Below are positions 11,749 through 24,837 of a stretch of 64,000 bases of DNA, in pieces; position 1 is the first letter of the stretch; the number at the start of each line of letters is the position of its first letter. The translations under genes and the position numbers were made by a program. The notes under the pieces are model-generated. The model searched no databases. It saw only the letters and a list, made by a program, of their open reading frames with translations, and had not been told where the DNA came from. Origin of the DNA: Eutrigla gurnardus (lineage: Eukaryota; Chordata; Actinopteri; Perciformes; Triglidae); NCBI GenBank assembly GCA_963514095.1, contig OY741285.1:17675320-17739319 (forward strand), given 5' to 3'.

Positions 11749-13028
11749 ACGCTCCCCAGGTACAACATGTATCACTTTGCTTCCCGATCCCTACATTCTG
11801 CCCGTTGGCTGCTGCACATGTGCAGCTGTCACTGGAGCTGAGAAGGAGACGCTCACCTGTTAGCTGCTTCTGTCATCAGCTCCGGGAAAAAAGGATCAGT
11901 GCGTCTGAAATGCACGTTTAATCTCAAAATGTTGATATGAGCCTGCATCAGGCTTGTGGAGTCAGAGAATAGCCAATGAGAGGCCAGTTTACAGTGTGGT
12001 CATCGCATTCTGACACTAGGTTGTTCTGTCATGTATTGTGATCATCGTCTCTTTACCTTATCATAGCAAAGAGTCACTCAGGCACACGGCTATGCTAACA
12101 CTCTTATCTAATTTAGCTGAAAAAGACAAAACTGCAGTTTTAAACCCACATGTCGGACCAATAAAGACTTCAGATATAAAGTTCCTCCTTGCTCTGCCAA
12201 AATCCTCTTATAACAATAGACTTTATTTTATGGTGAACTCTGTTAGGATAAACAATTAAAACACAATCCACACATCACAATAACCATTAGTTGCATTCAT
12301 TCTTAATTTGTGCTCCCAGCAGCATTTGAATACAACATGAAGTATAACGGCAAAAAAACTAATTGTCAGCTTTCGTAGAACATAACAGATACATTATTTA
12401 TTTTTTATTATTTTTTGTGACTTTAACTTTGATGCTAACACTTAGTCTAAAAATGAGTCAAACTAAATACATAAAATGCTGCAAAAGAAGCACTATTTCA
12501 CACAGCTATGCTTGAAAGCGATGCCTAGGAGCAACACATTTTGATTAAACAAAATCAAAGCCAAGTGAAGTGGCCCGAGCTCTGCATACTGTCAGTCTGG
12601 ATCCCTGTAATGCTACGTGGCACAGTATGCAGGCTATTTTTAAGAACTATTGTGTTTTTTTCTTTGCTCCCGCCAAGATGGTTTTACTCCAGCTGCGCAC
12701 ACTTGTGAATTTCAAAAAGAAATGCAGATCAAAAAGATGTACTCAGTTTGCTCGGTTCAACAAAATGTCAGATTACAAAACCACGTTGCTTGCAGCTGCA
12801 TGGGTTTGTCCTCTGAATGAAAAGCCTCCACTCTGCTTTGCTGTGGGATCTGCAGAGCCGTACTCTGCTTGGTGGCATTTAGTGTGAGCCACGTAGAATG
12901 CATGCAGTCTATTTTAAAGATCCTGCATTTCTGCGTTAATGCAGAACCATCTGTGTGACGTGCTCTTCAAAATGCCAGTTTTCTATGATATGAAAAGACA
13001 AACCGCGTTGTTTATAAGAGTCCAAACA

Positions 13029-13047
13029 CAGCAGCAGCAGCAGCAGC
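13029..13047. repeat. Short (CAG)n tract
   Basis: About six CAG units lie within an AT-average segment. There is no sign that the tract is coding. Confidence 0.85.
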
Positions 13048-13847
13048 GGGGCTCGTTTGAGCCAGTGGCTTTCTTCAACAGTGCCTTGTTGTTAAAGGTA
13101 GGGGAGTGGTCTGCCAGCTAGCCTCCAGTCACCAAAATATGGCCTTGCTTAGGAGAGCTCATTGTGTTAGCAGTCAGAACATAGAGTCCCCTCTGAGTCG
13201 GTCTAAAAATACTCTAGACCACCTCTGCCCCAAACTACACCCCGAGGGGGCAAGAATACAGAGGACTGCATGAGGCTCGATGAGTAAACATGCAAACACG
13301 CATCACTGAGCACCGCTGAACGCACTTCCCTGCAAACACACGGCAAGAGTGGAAATCTAAAGAGCTACAGTCATGTGTAAACATGGCTGCTTGTGTTGCC
13401 GTGTCAGCTTTTCATTTCCATCAATATCCAAAAGCCAACTGGTCTATCAGAAATCTTGTCATGCGGTCGATCACCAACTCAGTTGTGATGAGTGTCATTT
13501 ACCCGTGTGCCAGTGGCCTTTTAGCTGCACATGTCATTTATTTTCAGTTCATGTGCAGTGAGTAACTGTTACTTTGTTTATAAGACCATCTTGATATGGG
13601 TGTATTCCACCTTCCGGAGCTCCTACTTGGACCGAACTCTGCCTCCATGTTGCTTTCCGCTGCCTGTAACCACCTGTGAAGTGATGTGACTTGTGCGATT
13701 GTTAACATCTGTCTCTTTCTGTGGTCGTTCACAAGCCATGTTTCCAGGTCCACGAAGCACACGTGAACCACCTCAGCTCGGATTCAAATTTGCATCGAAA
13801 TCAGCAGGAGATTCCCAAAGTTTCTGGGATGATGCAGCGACATCTGA

Positions 13848-13873
13848 GTATCGGCTCGTGAAACATCCCTAAA
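13848..13873. mobile_element. Possible decayed hAT terminus
   Basis: GTATCGGCTCG is followed by ACATCCCTA, similar to the right end of the hAT element at 46324-47081. No paired end with a target duplication was found. Confidence 0.3.
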
Positions 13874-14374
13874 TATGCTCTGAAAAATAGAATATGTGGA
13901 GTAACTCATTTCAGAATAATATTTCACTAGATTATAATTTTGTGTGTAAAATTGGGGCTAATTTTAATGAATTCATATACTGCTGGGTAGCTTAATTCTA
14001 CATCATTATTTTATGAGTTTTACTTTGTATTAATAATCCAAAATCAAAAATAATCTAAAGCTACAAATTCAACAACGTGTTTTCCAGATTTAAAGGAAGC
14101 ATGCCTTGATGCAGCAAACGCCAGCCTTCCCCAAAGGTCGGGGTCAGCTAGATTCACAGTGGGCGACAGGAAGCCAGAGGGACTGCCATCTCTAAACGCC
14201 TAATGAGCCTCTAATTAATATCCAGCAGAAAAACCCCACAGAGTGTTAATGCCACTTCCAAGGAAGCCATATTATGTTCCCTCTGCGTTTAGCCGAGAAG
14301 ACGTGGGAGGTCCCGAAGCATGCATTTTTAACACGGAGTCACCGAGGTAATGGTGATGCAGTGGACAGATAGGG

Positions 14375-14376
<2 letters not shown>

Positions 14377-14418
<42 letters not shown>
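14377..14418. repeat. (CA)n microsatellite, 42 bp
   Basis: A perfect CA run. Confidence 0.95.
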
Positions 14419-14419
<1 letters not shown>

Positions 14420-15232
14420 TAATACATACACAGTATCTTTACTTTTTAATAGAACAGTCTGCAGATCACACCGTGATGCAGCCTTTAAAGCAGGCATATT
14501 TCAAATATTGATATAATATCAAATTATCAATGTCCTAACAGACATGGAGGCAAACTGCAGCCGTATCTCTGGGATCTAGACCCGAAGAGAAAGAGGGGAG
14601 AAAAACCCACTAATTTCACTTGAGGCTTCACGACCATGTTAGCCACAGTAGTCTTATGGAGTATTGCCAGCCTTTTATGAGATCTAACTGCTGTAATGAG
14701 ATGGATTTGAAGAACAGGGCTAATCTTAGGGAAATGCTCTAAAACCAGCTCCCTAACCATATCCCATTCTCCACGCTTTGAAGGCTCCAGCCCTCTGCCA
14801 AGGACGGCTTTTCGACTGTAAATGCCTAAATGTTACATTCATCTTGATCAATGAGACCGAGCAAGCGGCCGGAAATAGCAGCAGCGGCTGCAGAGCAACT
14901 GCAAACTTTTGTTCATCTCCGTTGAGAGCAGACTGGCAGGTGGCGCGGGCTTGTCAAAGAACGTCAGCGTTGTTTGGAATCGATCCTTGTTAATTCGGCG
15001 TGATGGGATCTTGGCTCGGGAAACACGATCATTCAAACCTGCCACTTAAAGCTCAGAGCATCTGAGCAGCAGCAGCACGACGGGACGTCTATTTTTACTT
15101 CCTGTCGTTGTGTAAGAAGTACAAGTATGTTGTATAAGTGTTTGTGAGACGGTTGTGTTGTTCTAGGCCTCAGCTCGTCTTCCGAAAAACCATTTGTTTG
15201 GATGGTGCAGAGTGCTTTTCAGCCTCTCTCTG

Positions 15233-15249
15233 CCCCCCCCCCCCCCCCC
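15233..15249. repeat. Poly-C run, 17 nt
   Basis: A homopolymer of 17 C. Its length is prone to sequencing error. Confidence 0.9.
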
Positions 15250-15464
15250 ACATTAGCAATGTGTTGTAATGAGATGAGGACACAGCGTTTCTCATTCTGG
15301 CCCGGGATGAAAGGGCAGCGGTGCTTAAAGGATGCTGAAGCAGGTGGGAACAACAAGGAGTGCTGCATTGGTTTGGGGTAAAGGCCAGACTGTCAGTGAA
15401 AATAGCATTTTGGTCGTGGAAGAGTAATGGGACAAGCAGCTCAGCAGTACTTCCATGTCCATAT

Positions 15465-15702
15465 GGGGGCATTAGCTCAGGAGGTAGAGCGGGTTGGCTG
15501 GTAACCGCAAGATTGCCGGTTCGATCCCCGGCTCCTCCTAGCTGAGTGCCTGGTGTCCCTGAGCAAGACGCCTCACCCTAATTGCTCCTGACGAGCTGGC
15601 TGTCGCCCTGCCTTGACTCCGCCGTCGGTGTGTGAATGTGTGTATGAATGGGTGAATGTCAGTCATTCCTGTAAAGCGCTTTGGATAAAAGCACTTATGT
15701 TA
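15465..15702 (+). mobile_element. tRNA-derived SINE
   Basis: The head is a recognisable tRNA gene relic: a box A-like TAGCTCAGGAGG at 15473-15484, with a GCTC/GAGC D-stem, and a perfect box B GGTTCGATCCC at 15518-15528 inside a GCCGG/CCGGC T-stem. The tRNA-unrelated body runs from about 15541 and ends in GTAAAGCGCTTTGGATAAAAG, a common fish SINE/LINE tail, followed by AT-rich sequence. It is a retroposon rather than a working tRNA gene, because a body follows the tRNA part and there is no poly-T terminator after it. I could not identify its target duplication. Confidence 0.8.
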
Positions 15703-16278
15703 ATACTATATACTTATATATATTTTAATACTATAACTTATTTTAATTACTGTATATTATACTAATATTAGGGGAAATGACTCGTCTTAGAAGTTGTAGC
15801 TAATAGGCTAACGGGCTGCGTCACCTCTCCTTGATTAATTTCCAATAACGCTTAATGTGATCTGGCTTCACTCATGTCCATGATGTCACTCAGGAGAAGA
15901 CATTTCTCACTGCAAAGCCTCTTTCAGTTAGTTTTTTTTGTTTTCTGTGTGTTTACAACAAAAAAACACAAACCGATTACCTTCTCAACGAACAAACAAC
16001 CGAATAGTTGAATATTTGGGTCCAGCCCCGAGTTATATCTGTGTATAAATGTTAAACCTTGAAGTCACAGTGAGACATGCAGCTTTGTGGTTAAACACAC
16101 ATCGGACCGGTACTTGGAAGCCATGAGGGAAAAAGTCGGATCAATCCCTCATTTTTATTCTCCATGAATCTACAGGATAGGAGTCACATAATTAGCCACA
16201 AATGCATCTTCGCTTTCTCTCCTCACATCCTGTCTGCCAGTGTAAGTAAACAATGGTAGGAGATGTTTTTTAAAATAC

Positions 16279-16304
16279 ATATATATATATATATATATAT
16301 ATAT
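16279..16304. repeat. (AT)n microsatellite
   Basis: A perfect AT run of about 13 units. Confidence 0.9.
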
Positions 16305-19035
16305 GTAATTAATTGGTGGGCAGTGCCCTGCATTTTATACCCCAGCCCTTTTGCAAACATATGATAAAATATGATCGGTGCAGAACTCCTGACACCTTGC
16401 TCTGGGAAGGGATTCTGCTCTAAACAGGCCAATTTGTCTGAGGAACTATTTCTCCAGCCGGCAGAAAGAGTCTTAGACAGAGGAGGGGTTTCTTCATGAT
16501 GTGAAGCAGCATTAAGAAAAAGCCAACAAATGGAAACATTAGACTTTACACAGAGGCATTTGTATTAACGTGAAAGCTTCAACACTCACGGCCTCTGAGA
16601 AGGAGATGAGAGAGGATGTTTAAATGCCATATTTATCAGTGAAGAGGGGACTTCGCATAATTTGTTTTGATCTTATTATTGGCCTTTTCAGTTAATCGTA
16701 CACAAACCCAGTGGACAAAGGAGATTTGAATGGCTGTTTTTCTCTCTCTCTCTTCATATTTTATGCCAAATTTTTTGTTTCCATATCCATATCGTAGTGA
16801 ACCAGACGAATAGCATAGGGAGGTCGTTTTCGCCCTCGCCTCTCTTCCAATCATCGTCTTTCTAGCTATCTTCTCCATTTAAGAGTTTTTTCCACACGCA
16901 TGCACAGACTTGCATAACATACTTTTGAGATTAGTTTTGTTTGAACAAAATGGCATTTTATTTAAAGATCACTGTGTGGGATTTCACATTTAAGTCACTT
17001 TAAATTAAAAGAGCCACATGTTACCCTGAGCAAGGCTTCATAGAAACTATTTAAACCCCCTGAAAGCCTGCAACGCCCCGAACAAAACATGTTTCTGAAG
17101 ATCAAACTGAGAATGAAGGAGATATGACTTTTTTTTACAGCTTCTTTTTTACTGTTATTATTATTGCTGCAACTTATTCAGATTCCCCATTGGTTGGCTC
17201 GGCTTAATTAAAGTGGCAGCACAGTGTGATACTCAGATTAGTCTTATAATGTGTTCCCTGCAGAGAGCAATGTGCAAACTGTTGTTGGAAAAAAAAATGG
17301 GTCCTCGAGAGACCCTTGAGGAAAGTTGATTATTGTTTTTGTCTGAAGACTTCTTTTGTGCAGACATGACACTCTGCATCCTTTTAAAAAATCTTTCTGA
17401 ATATGAGAAAATCAGCTGCATTGACACTGGAGGATATTTGAAGGTCAGTGCAAGGACGCCGAAGCTTGAATTAATATGTTGAATTAGACTGGGAGACATT
17501 TTTTTGTTGTTTGTTTTGATTATAAAAAATAGACGTTTTGTGAAAATACCCTTTGTGCCCTTTCACCCTTTTAGATTGTGTCCTGGTCATATTGTGCACT
17601 TATTGAACAATATATGCAAAAAGATTGGACGATGGAATTTGCAACAATAAAAATGTCCTCCTGTAAAATAAAATACGAAGTGATCTTATGTTAGCTAGTA
17701 CTAACCAATAGCAACCAGTAATATCATGACAATCAGTCTGCAACTTTTAAGCGACAGGCGAAGCCCGTCTACTTGTTTAGCGGTCCAATCAAATGCAAAG
17801 GATTTGGTTTAAATCCCTCTTGTAATCGGACACCACTCAGATGTTCCTTATCGGCTGGGGATATGTTTTACATGTACATTGAAAGCTTTGGAGAAAAAAA
17901 AAACACATTAAAACAAGCCAATAATAAAATAAAGTTTCAAATTTAAAAGTGAAAAAAAAACAAAAAAAAAACAAGAATATCAGTAAAAGTAAAGACACTA
18001 AGACTCCGGTTTCACTGGTAGTTTCTACAGACTTTGTTGACCAGGAAGCAAACAAAGATGTAATATTGATGTCCCTCTCATTTTAGTGTTTATCAAATGA
18101 CTCCCACACAGAAAGCCCCCCCCCTCCCACAATCTTTAACCTAATGACATAATGACATATTTGGTTATGGTGTTTGGGGACTGCGTGGCTCGACATCAAG
18201 TGTGAAAGCAGCACTTTATGTCAGATCCTCCCCTGAAGAGGCAGACAACTGTCTACTGTCTGCCCTCAACAAGTAGCCCTTGTAGCTCAAACACGTTGTT
18301 TCCATCACGAACCGCTGTTTGTGTTCTGTTGGAAAACAAGATTATCGCTGGTAAACGGAGCAGTGCCAGTCATCGACTCGCCACGCCACTGAGCCGGATG
18401 TCAGATTGCATCTGCTGCTTCTGCCGTGTGTCTTTAAGTCTGTAGCTGACCTTGAAGTAACATTTTGTCGATGTGGTTGCCTTTTTGTAGAGATCTGCTG
18501 GGCGTCCCCTCTGGAAAGGGTTTGGGACTGTGGTTCGGCTCAGCGAAATGTAGCGCCTCGCTGCCCCTCAAAGCCGGATTTGGAGACCTGCCTGCTGTCT
18601 ACTGATGGTGAGTCGTCACTCAAGGACCTGGTTTCACCTATTTGAATGACACCATGTGAATTAACAATAGATCAGTTGTGAACCTTGTGCTTTCCAAGTG
18701 GGCCAAGGACAAGAATACATTTACATTCTTTAACATTATTTTTCTGAAAGACATTCATAGAAAGCACTTTTGTTATTTGTCTGGTCTTTGTGGGTAAAGA
18801 CTTTCATGTTTGTTCCTATGTATGTCTATGCTTTTTTGTATTGAACCCCTGCAATTCATACAGCAGCTGATTGGCCTTTAATATTTGGGCTGTCTACCTT
18901 TTTCTAAAATAACCTTTTAGTCAATTCCATCTTGGCATTTTTAATCTTCCATTTTAAGTAAACATTGGTGGACCTTTAACCTTAAATATGTCATATAATA
19001 CAACTTCTGAAAAGTGAAGCCAAAGCCGAAGTGCC

Positions 19036-19669
19036 TTAAAGGGCCAGTGTGTAACATTTTAAGTAATTTATTAGCTAAAATCAATATCTTCATTCACAAA
19101 TAGGTCCTCATAAGTGTATAATTACCTCTGCCAATAACCTTTATCCTCGTAAGCAAAGAATTTCTTATCTAATTATCTTGTTTGTACAACGGTACTCTCA
19201 TGTACCACTGTCCCCCCTGGAGCTCCCGGAGAGTGACTTTTACAGAGCTTTGTTATCTACCCGTGGTGGACGTCCCAGACACGACCTCTTGCCTTTCACA
19301 GTCAGTGTTGTAGAGCAATATAAGCACTTTAGTCACATTTGCTTGTGTTTGTTGTGTCTAGTTGTTAGCTGATGCTATAGGCTACAACATCGTAATGGAA
19401 GGCTACCAAAACTAAACCAATAAAAACATGGCAACATAAAGACTATCTTGCTGGAGGAGTAATGACTTCTACATGCTCACACGTTTGTTTGAAATATCAA
19501 CCTCATCACCTGAAAGAATACTGGTGAAGTGGTGTTGGACGACATGTTGTCAAAGCTTCTTGGTATAACGGAGTTACAACAAAGTGATGCACTAGAGAGC
19601 ACTATTCGTTTGAACGCAAAATACAATTCACCACTAGATGGGAGTAATTCCTACACACTGTCCCTTTAA
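19036..19669. mobile_element. TTAA-flanked MITE (piggyBac- or Kolobok-like)
   Basis: TTAA at 19036-19039 and again at 19666-19669 flank inverted ends. The left reads AAAGGGCCAGTGTGTAAC. The right, in reverse, reads AAAGGGACAGTGTGTAGG. TTAA target duplications with inverted termini are the mark of piggyBac and Kolobok DNA transposons. No transposase frame is visible in the 626-bp interior, so it is non-autonomous. Its right end resembles the element at 54212-54543. Confidence 0.7.
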
Positions 19670-19686
19670 ACTTGCATCTTTCAAAT

Positions 19687-20105
19687 AGCCAGCAGGGGGC
19701 AACTTCTGCAAACAGAAGCCTGGTTGTATAGAAGTCTATGAGAAAATGACTCTACTTCTCTCTTGATGTATTATCTCAGTAAACATTGTAAACATGAGTT
19801 TATGGTCTCAATCTCTAGTTTCAAGTCTGCTTCAATCCAACATGATGTTCATTTAGTACATTATGGTCCATTTAGAGTCCACCAGACCAGAAAGTTAGGT
19901 ATGCTTTGGGGCAGGGCTACATTGTGATTGAAAGGTTGCTACCACAGCACATTTTACTAGTTTCACTTCTAGTTTCAATATTTCAAAATGGTGGAAGCCA
20001 AAATTCCAATCTTGATGCTTCAAAACCAAAGTCCACAAACCACTGGGTGACGTCAAGCCGACTACGTCCACTTCTTATATAGAGTCCATGGTACCATGAT
20101 GGACT
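19687..20105 (+). repeat. Interspersed repeat, copy 1
   Basis: The segment runs from AGCCAGCAGGGGGCAACTTC to a TATATAGAGTCCATGG end. It aligns by eye over about 250 bp with the reverse complement of 44926-45215, including the CTATGAGAAAATGACTCTACT block and the GAGTTTATGGTC block. It lies immediately after the TTAA MITE. The family is common in fish, but I cannot name it with certainty. Confidence 0.65.
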
Positions 20106-20554
20106 AGAAGTAACTTTTACTTTTTTACAGTTTTTCAATTAAATTTATCTTCAGCTTTTTCATTTCAAAATAATTAAGACTTTAAAAGAGACTTTTCCCT
20201 GAAACCGACTGGTCAACCCAGTAACTACTCGGAGAATTGACCTTCTATGTACGACCCTAATAGCACAGTTTGGATTGCACAATAAGCCATTTGTCCAGAA
20301 AAAAATCTGAAAATTCATGTCAATCCATGTTACCCGTTTCAATTTTCATAGTGAATTTTCACAATTTGTCCGGTGGAGCTGCGTACATCTCTTCCAGAAG
20401 CTGTCTGTCAAAAAAAAGTCTTATTTTTAAATCCCGAGTACTGATCGATGTGCCGGCTTGGGGCCACATGTAATTACTCTTTGACTGGCCAGCCGTGAAA
20501 TTGTTATTTGGCTCTGAAATAGATCCAAAGTCATTTTGTAAGAAGTTTTTAAAG

Positions 20555-21190
20555 CAGCGTTTCCCCAAACTTTTTTTCTGGTGACAGACTTTTTAAAAAT
20601 GACAAACCATCGTGACCCAATTCCTAATTCTATAAATCCGAAGAGTGAATTTGTGCATAAATGAACGTTCCTGACATGTTTTTACTGCCACATCACCTTA
20701 AACCAGTCATGTTGAAGAGATTTAAATCACAACTGATTTAACAAGCTCTCATTGTTTTTCCTTTCATCAGAAAATGTATGCTAGCCTTTCATATTGGACT
20801 CAATGTTATAAGCCGGCTACATCTATCAGAACATTCAGGCTCCCTCATGTGGCTAAAAGGTGTACTGCAGATATAAAAGACAATAGAAAAATTTAAATGA
20901 AGGAAAATGATCTGGCGACCTATATAAACACATACTTTTTACTTTCAGTGCACCTTGAACTTTGACCCCCTTGCTCATACATCCACTACGCAGACTATAA
21001 CCAGAAAAGCATGCTTGACTTGCATACTGCAAACTCTGACTGGATGTATTTGGACCTCCTGGTATTTTTGGCGTTCTGCATTTGACACACTCTGTATTGG
21101 GACATACTGAATCTATTTCTGGCATGCTAAATGGTATGGTGGTATGTGTGTTGGCACGTGGGTCGTGACCCCGCGTTTGGGAATGAGCGA
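20555..21190. mobile_element. Possible hAT-type element with imperfect ends
   Basis: CAGCGTTTCCCCAAAC with a later GTGACCCAA at the left, and GGTCGTGACC...GCGTTTGGGAATG at the right, look like imperfect inverted termini of a CAG-type hAT element. No matching 8-bp duplication is visible, so the boundaries are uncertain. Confidence 0.35.
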
Positions 21191-21311
21191 GGCCTTCTGG
21201 TGATGCCACGGTCAGAATGAATAGGAAGTTGGTAAGATAAGTTCCCAGGCCGTTAAATAAAGCAAGGAGAGTGACTTCTGCAGTCTAAACGAGGGTTTTA
21301 CACAGTCTCAT

Positions 21312-21430
<119 letters not shown>

Positions 21431-23607
21431 ATGCCTGTTAGTCTGCCTCAAATTTGCATCTGAAGACGAACAACTTCTGTCAGCTGTTAAAGGGGGTGTG
21501 GAGCTGTGGGCTGCAGAGAGGTATGCGGAGTGACACTCGCTGGCTCACATGTATGCAGCTGTGGCCTGTGAGATGCGGGCCGGCAAATGGAGTGGAAGAG
21601 CAGTCCTATTAAACCCTGCCTCTCCTCCGAGAGGGAGGCTAACAGCTCTGAACGCTGACCTCTCGTTCCCTGGCAGAAAGTGCTGACACACATTTTTTGG
21701 TCTGACTTAAACGCCTTCTGACCGCATCACACTGGCTCTTTTCTTCCTCTGGGATTCCACGGCTGTGAAGGCCGGGGCTACACAAAAGAGACACAGTGTG
21801 CAATGCTGCCTTGGAGGTGGCATTAATTATAATCATACCATAAATTGGTGCAAAGGTCTGCAGTGTTACGCACATTTGAGACGGTGAGGAAGGAATTTCT
21901 TTGTTTGAGCAGTTAATTGGGTTTGTATGTGCGGAAAGCGTTCATCTCCTACACGTTACACGTCCTGGGAAACAAATTCATTTTGTTCTGCAAGCCTCTC
22001 TGTTGAGCGTTTTCCTGTTCAGCAGCTTCACATACATACGGCATGTTCCTCGACATCTATTCAGAGATGCACAAATCCTGTAATTCGCAAGTGTTCTGGT
22101 TTCTGGAGAAAGGCCGCCTTGTGCCGTATTCGGTGTGCTGCGTGGTCGTGTCAGCTCGTGATGGACAGGGCTCGGCTCCTGTTGGTCACTGGTGCAAAGA
22201 TGAAAGATGACAGTGTCTCCGGGCACATTAAGCACCGGATTCTAGTCCTCCAATTTTGCATGTCATCAAATCAAAGCTCAGGGAACTTTCCGCGGTGGTG
22301 TATTTTTTTCACAGAGAAGCTGCTGTTACTATATTCAACGCCCTAATGTTCCCGTTACAGTAAAACAGCTGCATTTTTAAGCTTTCGCCTGATGGCATTA
22401 GTCAGGCTTTGACCAATCAGACGCTTCAGGCTGTAAATCTCTGCCGGGTGCTGGAGGGGACAGTGATGAGAGAGTGATCAGTGTTGTCGAGTCTGTGGAT
22501 GGGATCTAAGAAAGACGGCTTGCTCCCCGGTGGGTGTGTGTGTGTGGGTGGCTCGCTACAGCCCACAGCTACTAAAGAGGAGCTGTGTCAAATCTGACAC
22601 ACACTGAAAACCCACAAACGCCGACACTGACAGCCAGTTGTGATGAAAACCAATTTACAGGCAAGAGAAATTCTGTTTGAATTGTGGGGGAGCTGTCCTC
22701 CCCGGCTTCATCTGGTTGCTTTAGTAGTTTTTTTAGTCATCCATGTATGGTGGTCGGTATATTCCTCTTTGGGCTCTGTTACAACTTGTCACAAATCCAG
22801 TGGAGATGAGATGAAAGATGAAGTATATTTATTTTCTCTTACATGTAGCTGGAATGTACGAGGGACATGATGCAGGTGGGATGCGAGATAGATTGATGAT
22901 GAAGCTTTCTTGTTGCTCGGATGTGCTTGTGCAGTGTAGTGCTGTCTAATGTGAACATGGATCTCTGCTGTGTACATGTCTGACACACAGGCAGAGACCT
23001 CATGCCCTGGTTGGGCTGCCCCCGGCTTAGTCATTCCAGTTAGCGCTGTGAATCGATCCAGGTTGAGAAGCATGTCAGCTCCCCCAGGAACTAAAGTAGT
23101 GTCATGTTTATGTGGGCAACTTGATCTCATCGCTACTCGTCATATTTTCCCGCTTTTGGCAGAATCCCCCCCGGCGTCATGATAATGACCCTGTGTGTTA
23201 TCTCGACGCTGAAGGTTGGTGCGTGGTTGATGCTGTGAAATGGTTGTGGTGAGCTTCTGACCACAACAGTATGTTAGGGCTGTTGGCATACATTTTTTAA
23301 AACATATTTTTTAGAAATGTGTTTTCTAACGTTATTAGATCTCCTCGCCTTGGCCTAAACGCATAAACGGATGCTTTTGACACATGAAGTCTGATGAACA
23401 ATAAAGTTTTCTAAATCACCACGCGGCAGCACTCGGTGAAATGAAACAAAGATATGGGCGGAGCTCTAGAAGTGATGACATCATGACAAAGATGCATTCA
23501 TGCTGCTTACTGCTAGCTAGATCGTCAGCTGATTCATCAGGAACAAGACCGACAGCAGGATGTACGTGAGAATGTGAAAGTAGAGCTGACGGTGAGACCA
23601 GGAGGGC

Positions 23608-23621
23608 GTAGCCATGGCAAC
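23608..23621 (+). promoter_or_regulatory. RFX X-box-like motif
   Basis: GTAGCCATGGCAAC matches the X-box consensus GTNRCC(N)2RGYAAC bound by RFX transcription factors. It is a single 14-bp match inside an intron, so it may be by chance. Confidence 0.3.
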
Positions 23622-24299
23622 GGGGACATAGCGTCCCCAGAAGAGCGATGTGGTTATTTTACTTTCTTCATTATTACTTATCTAGAAAGCTGTCAGCTGT
23701 TGGTAATTGAACATGTTTATTGGTAATGTTTTTTGAACGCCCTCTAGTGGACAGGAAGTAAAACAACCGATAATGGCGTTGGCAATGTATAAGCCTGTGT
23801 AGTGAATATTAATAATAGGCTGAATTTAAGCATTAAATATTGGAATATAATTTGAATATTGAAAAAAAATATGGAATGAAATTTGATTAGTATTATAGAG
23901 GAAAACTGACAGCTCTAATAAAGGTAGGGTTCAGAAAACATACGCCTATAGTTCCCTAGTCTGCAAGTCACTTTTTTGGGGGGATTCTTGGCTACATTTT
24001 GCATTTGAAGCTTTTCCGTGTTTTTTTTAAAAGGCAGTTGCACACAAGTGGTTAATTGAGACTACAAACGCCATCGTGCGAATTAATCTGTCTTTACAAC
24101 CTCGTTGTGTAACGTTAGCTTCACCCTACTAAACACTAAAAGTATGATGAACTTGTGTTGCCACAGAACAATAATAATAATCTAAAATCCAATAGATAAA
24201 TCCGATTAGCCTTTCGTTGAGGAAACCAGGATGAGGACGTATTTTTTCACCAGCTCCTGAAAGGCAACAACGCTCGTCAAAGAATGTCATCCTTTTATA

Positions 24300-24837
24300 T
24301 AGAGATGTTCTGATACCATTTTCCCCTCCTGATACTGATTCCGATACTCGTGCTGTGGGTATCGGCCGATACCAAGTACCGATACCGACCAGTGTGTTTA
24401 GCGTGACGCGTATTCAAATGTTTCATTAAGTTGCTGGTGTCAAAATTTGCAACACTCGTGCCACCCCTCGAAATTGAGTCTTTGCATGTGTTGCATGTCG
24501 CCGTCTTACTGGTGGGAACATCCACTGTGAAGAACTGCCAAACCGCCGACATGATGTGCTAACATTAGCTCCTTTTAACAGGTGTCAGGTGATCAATTCT
24601 TCTTCACCCCTCTAAAACAGCAGCTGCCGCCAGCAGCACAGTACAACAGTTTTAAGAGCGGTGAAGAAGAACTGTGTCAAAGCTGGCGGAGCTAACCAGT
24701 AAATAAATTCCTATTTCTAATATTTTACGTGGTATCGGATCGGTGCCTGGACTCCAATACTTGCCAATACCGATGCCAGCATTTTCGGCAGTATCGGAGG
24801 CATTTCCGATACTGGTTTCGGAATCGGAACAACTCTA
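24300..24837 (-). mobile_element. hAT DNA transposon derivative with 8-bp target duplication
   Basis: The 538-bp element has inverted ends: TAGAGATGTTCTGATACC at the left and, in reverse, TAGAGTTGTTCCGATTCC at the right. It is flanked by the identical 8-bp duplication CTTTTATA at 24292-24299 and 24838-24845, which is the hAT signature. It retains the N-terminal BED-finger coding segment of its parent transposase on minus (separate entry) but has lost the catalytic region, so it is an internal-deletion, non-autonomous copy. Confidence 0.88.
24304..24552 (-). pseudogene. BED zinc-finger fragment of a ZBED-type hAT transposase
   Basis: The minus frame starts MSAVWQFFTVD and continues with CNTC, SRGGTS, NTSNL-like TSNLMKHL and NTRHAKH. 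These are the aromatic pair, CxxC and HxxxxH-type ligands of a BED finger, the DNA-binding module at the start of ZBED1/ZBED4-like hAT transposases. The frame then runs into the transposon's terminal repeat and stops. The dimerisation and catalytic domains (hundreds of residues) are absent, so no active transposase can be made. The finger itself has no disabling change visible. Confidence 0.75.

Noticed and set aside
15465..15540. Functional tRNA gene
   Set aside because: Promoter boxes are good, but the sequence continues into a SINE body with a typical retroposon tail and lacks a terminator.
15950..16030. Fragment with AACCGAATAGTTGAATATTTGGGTCC-type wording
   Set aside because: It looks like a transposon terminus, but it is too short and diverged to bound or classify.
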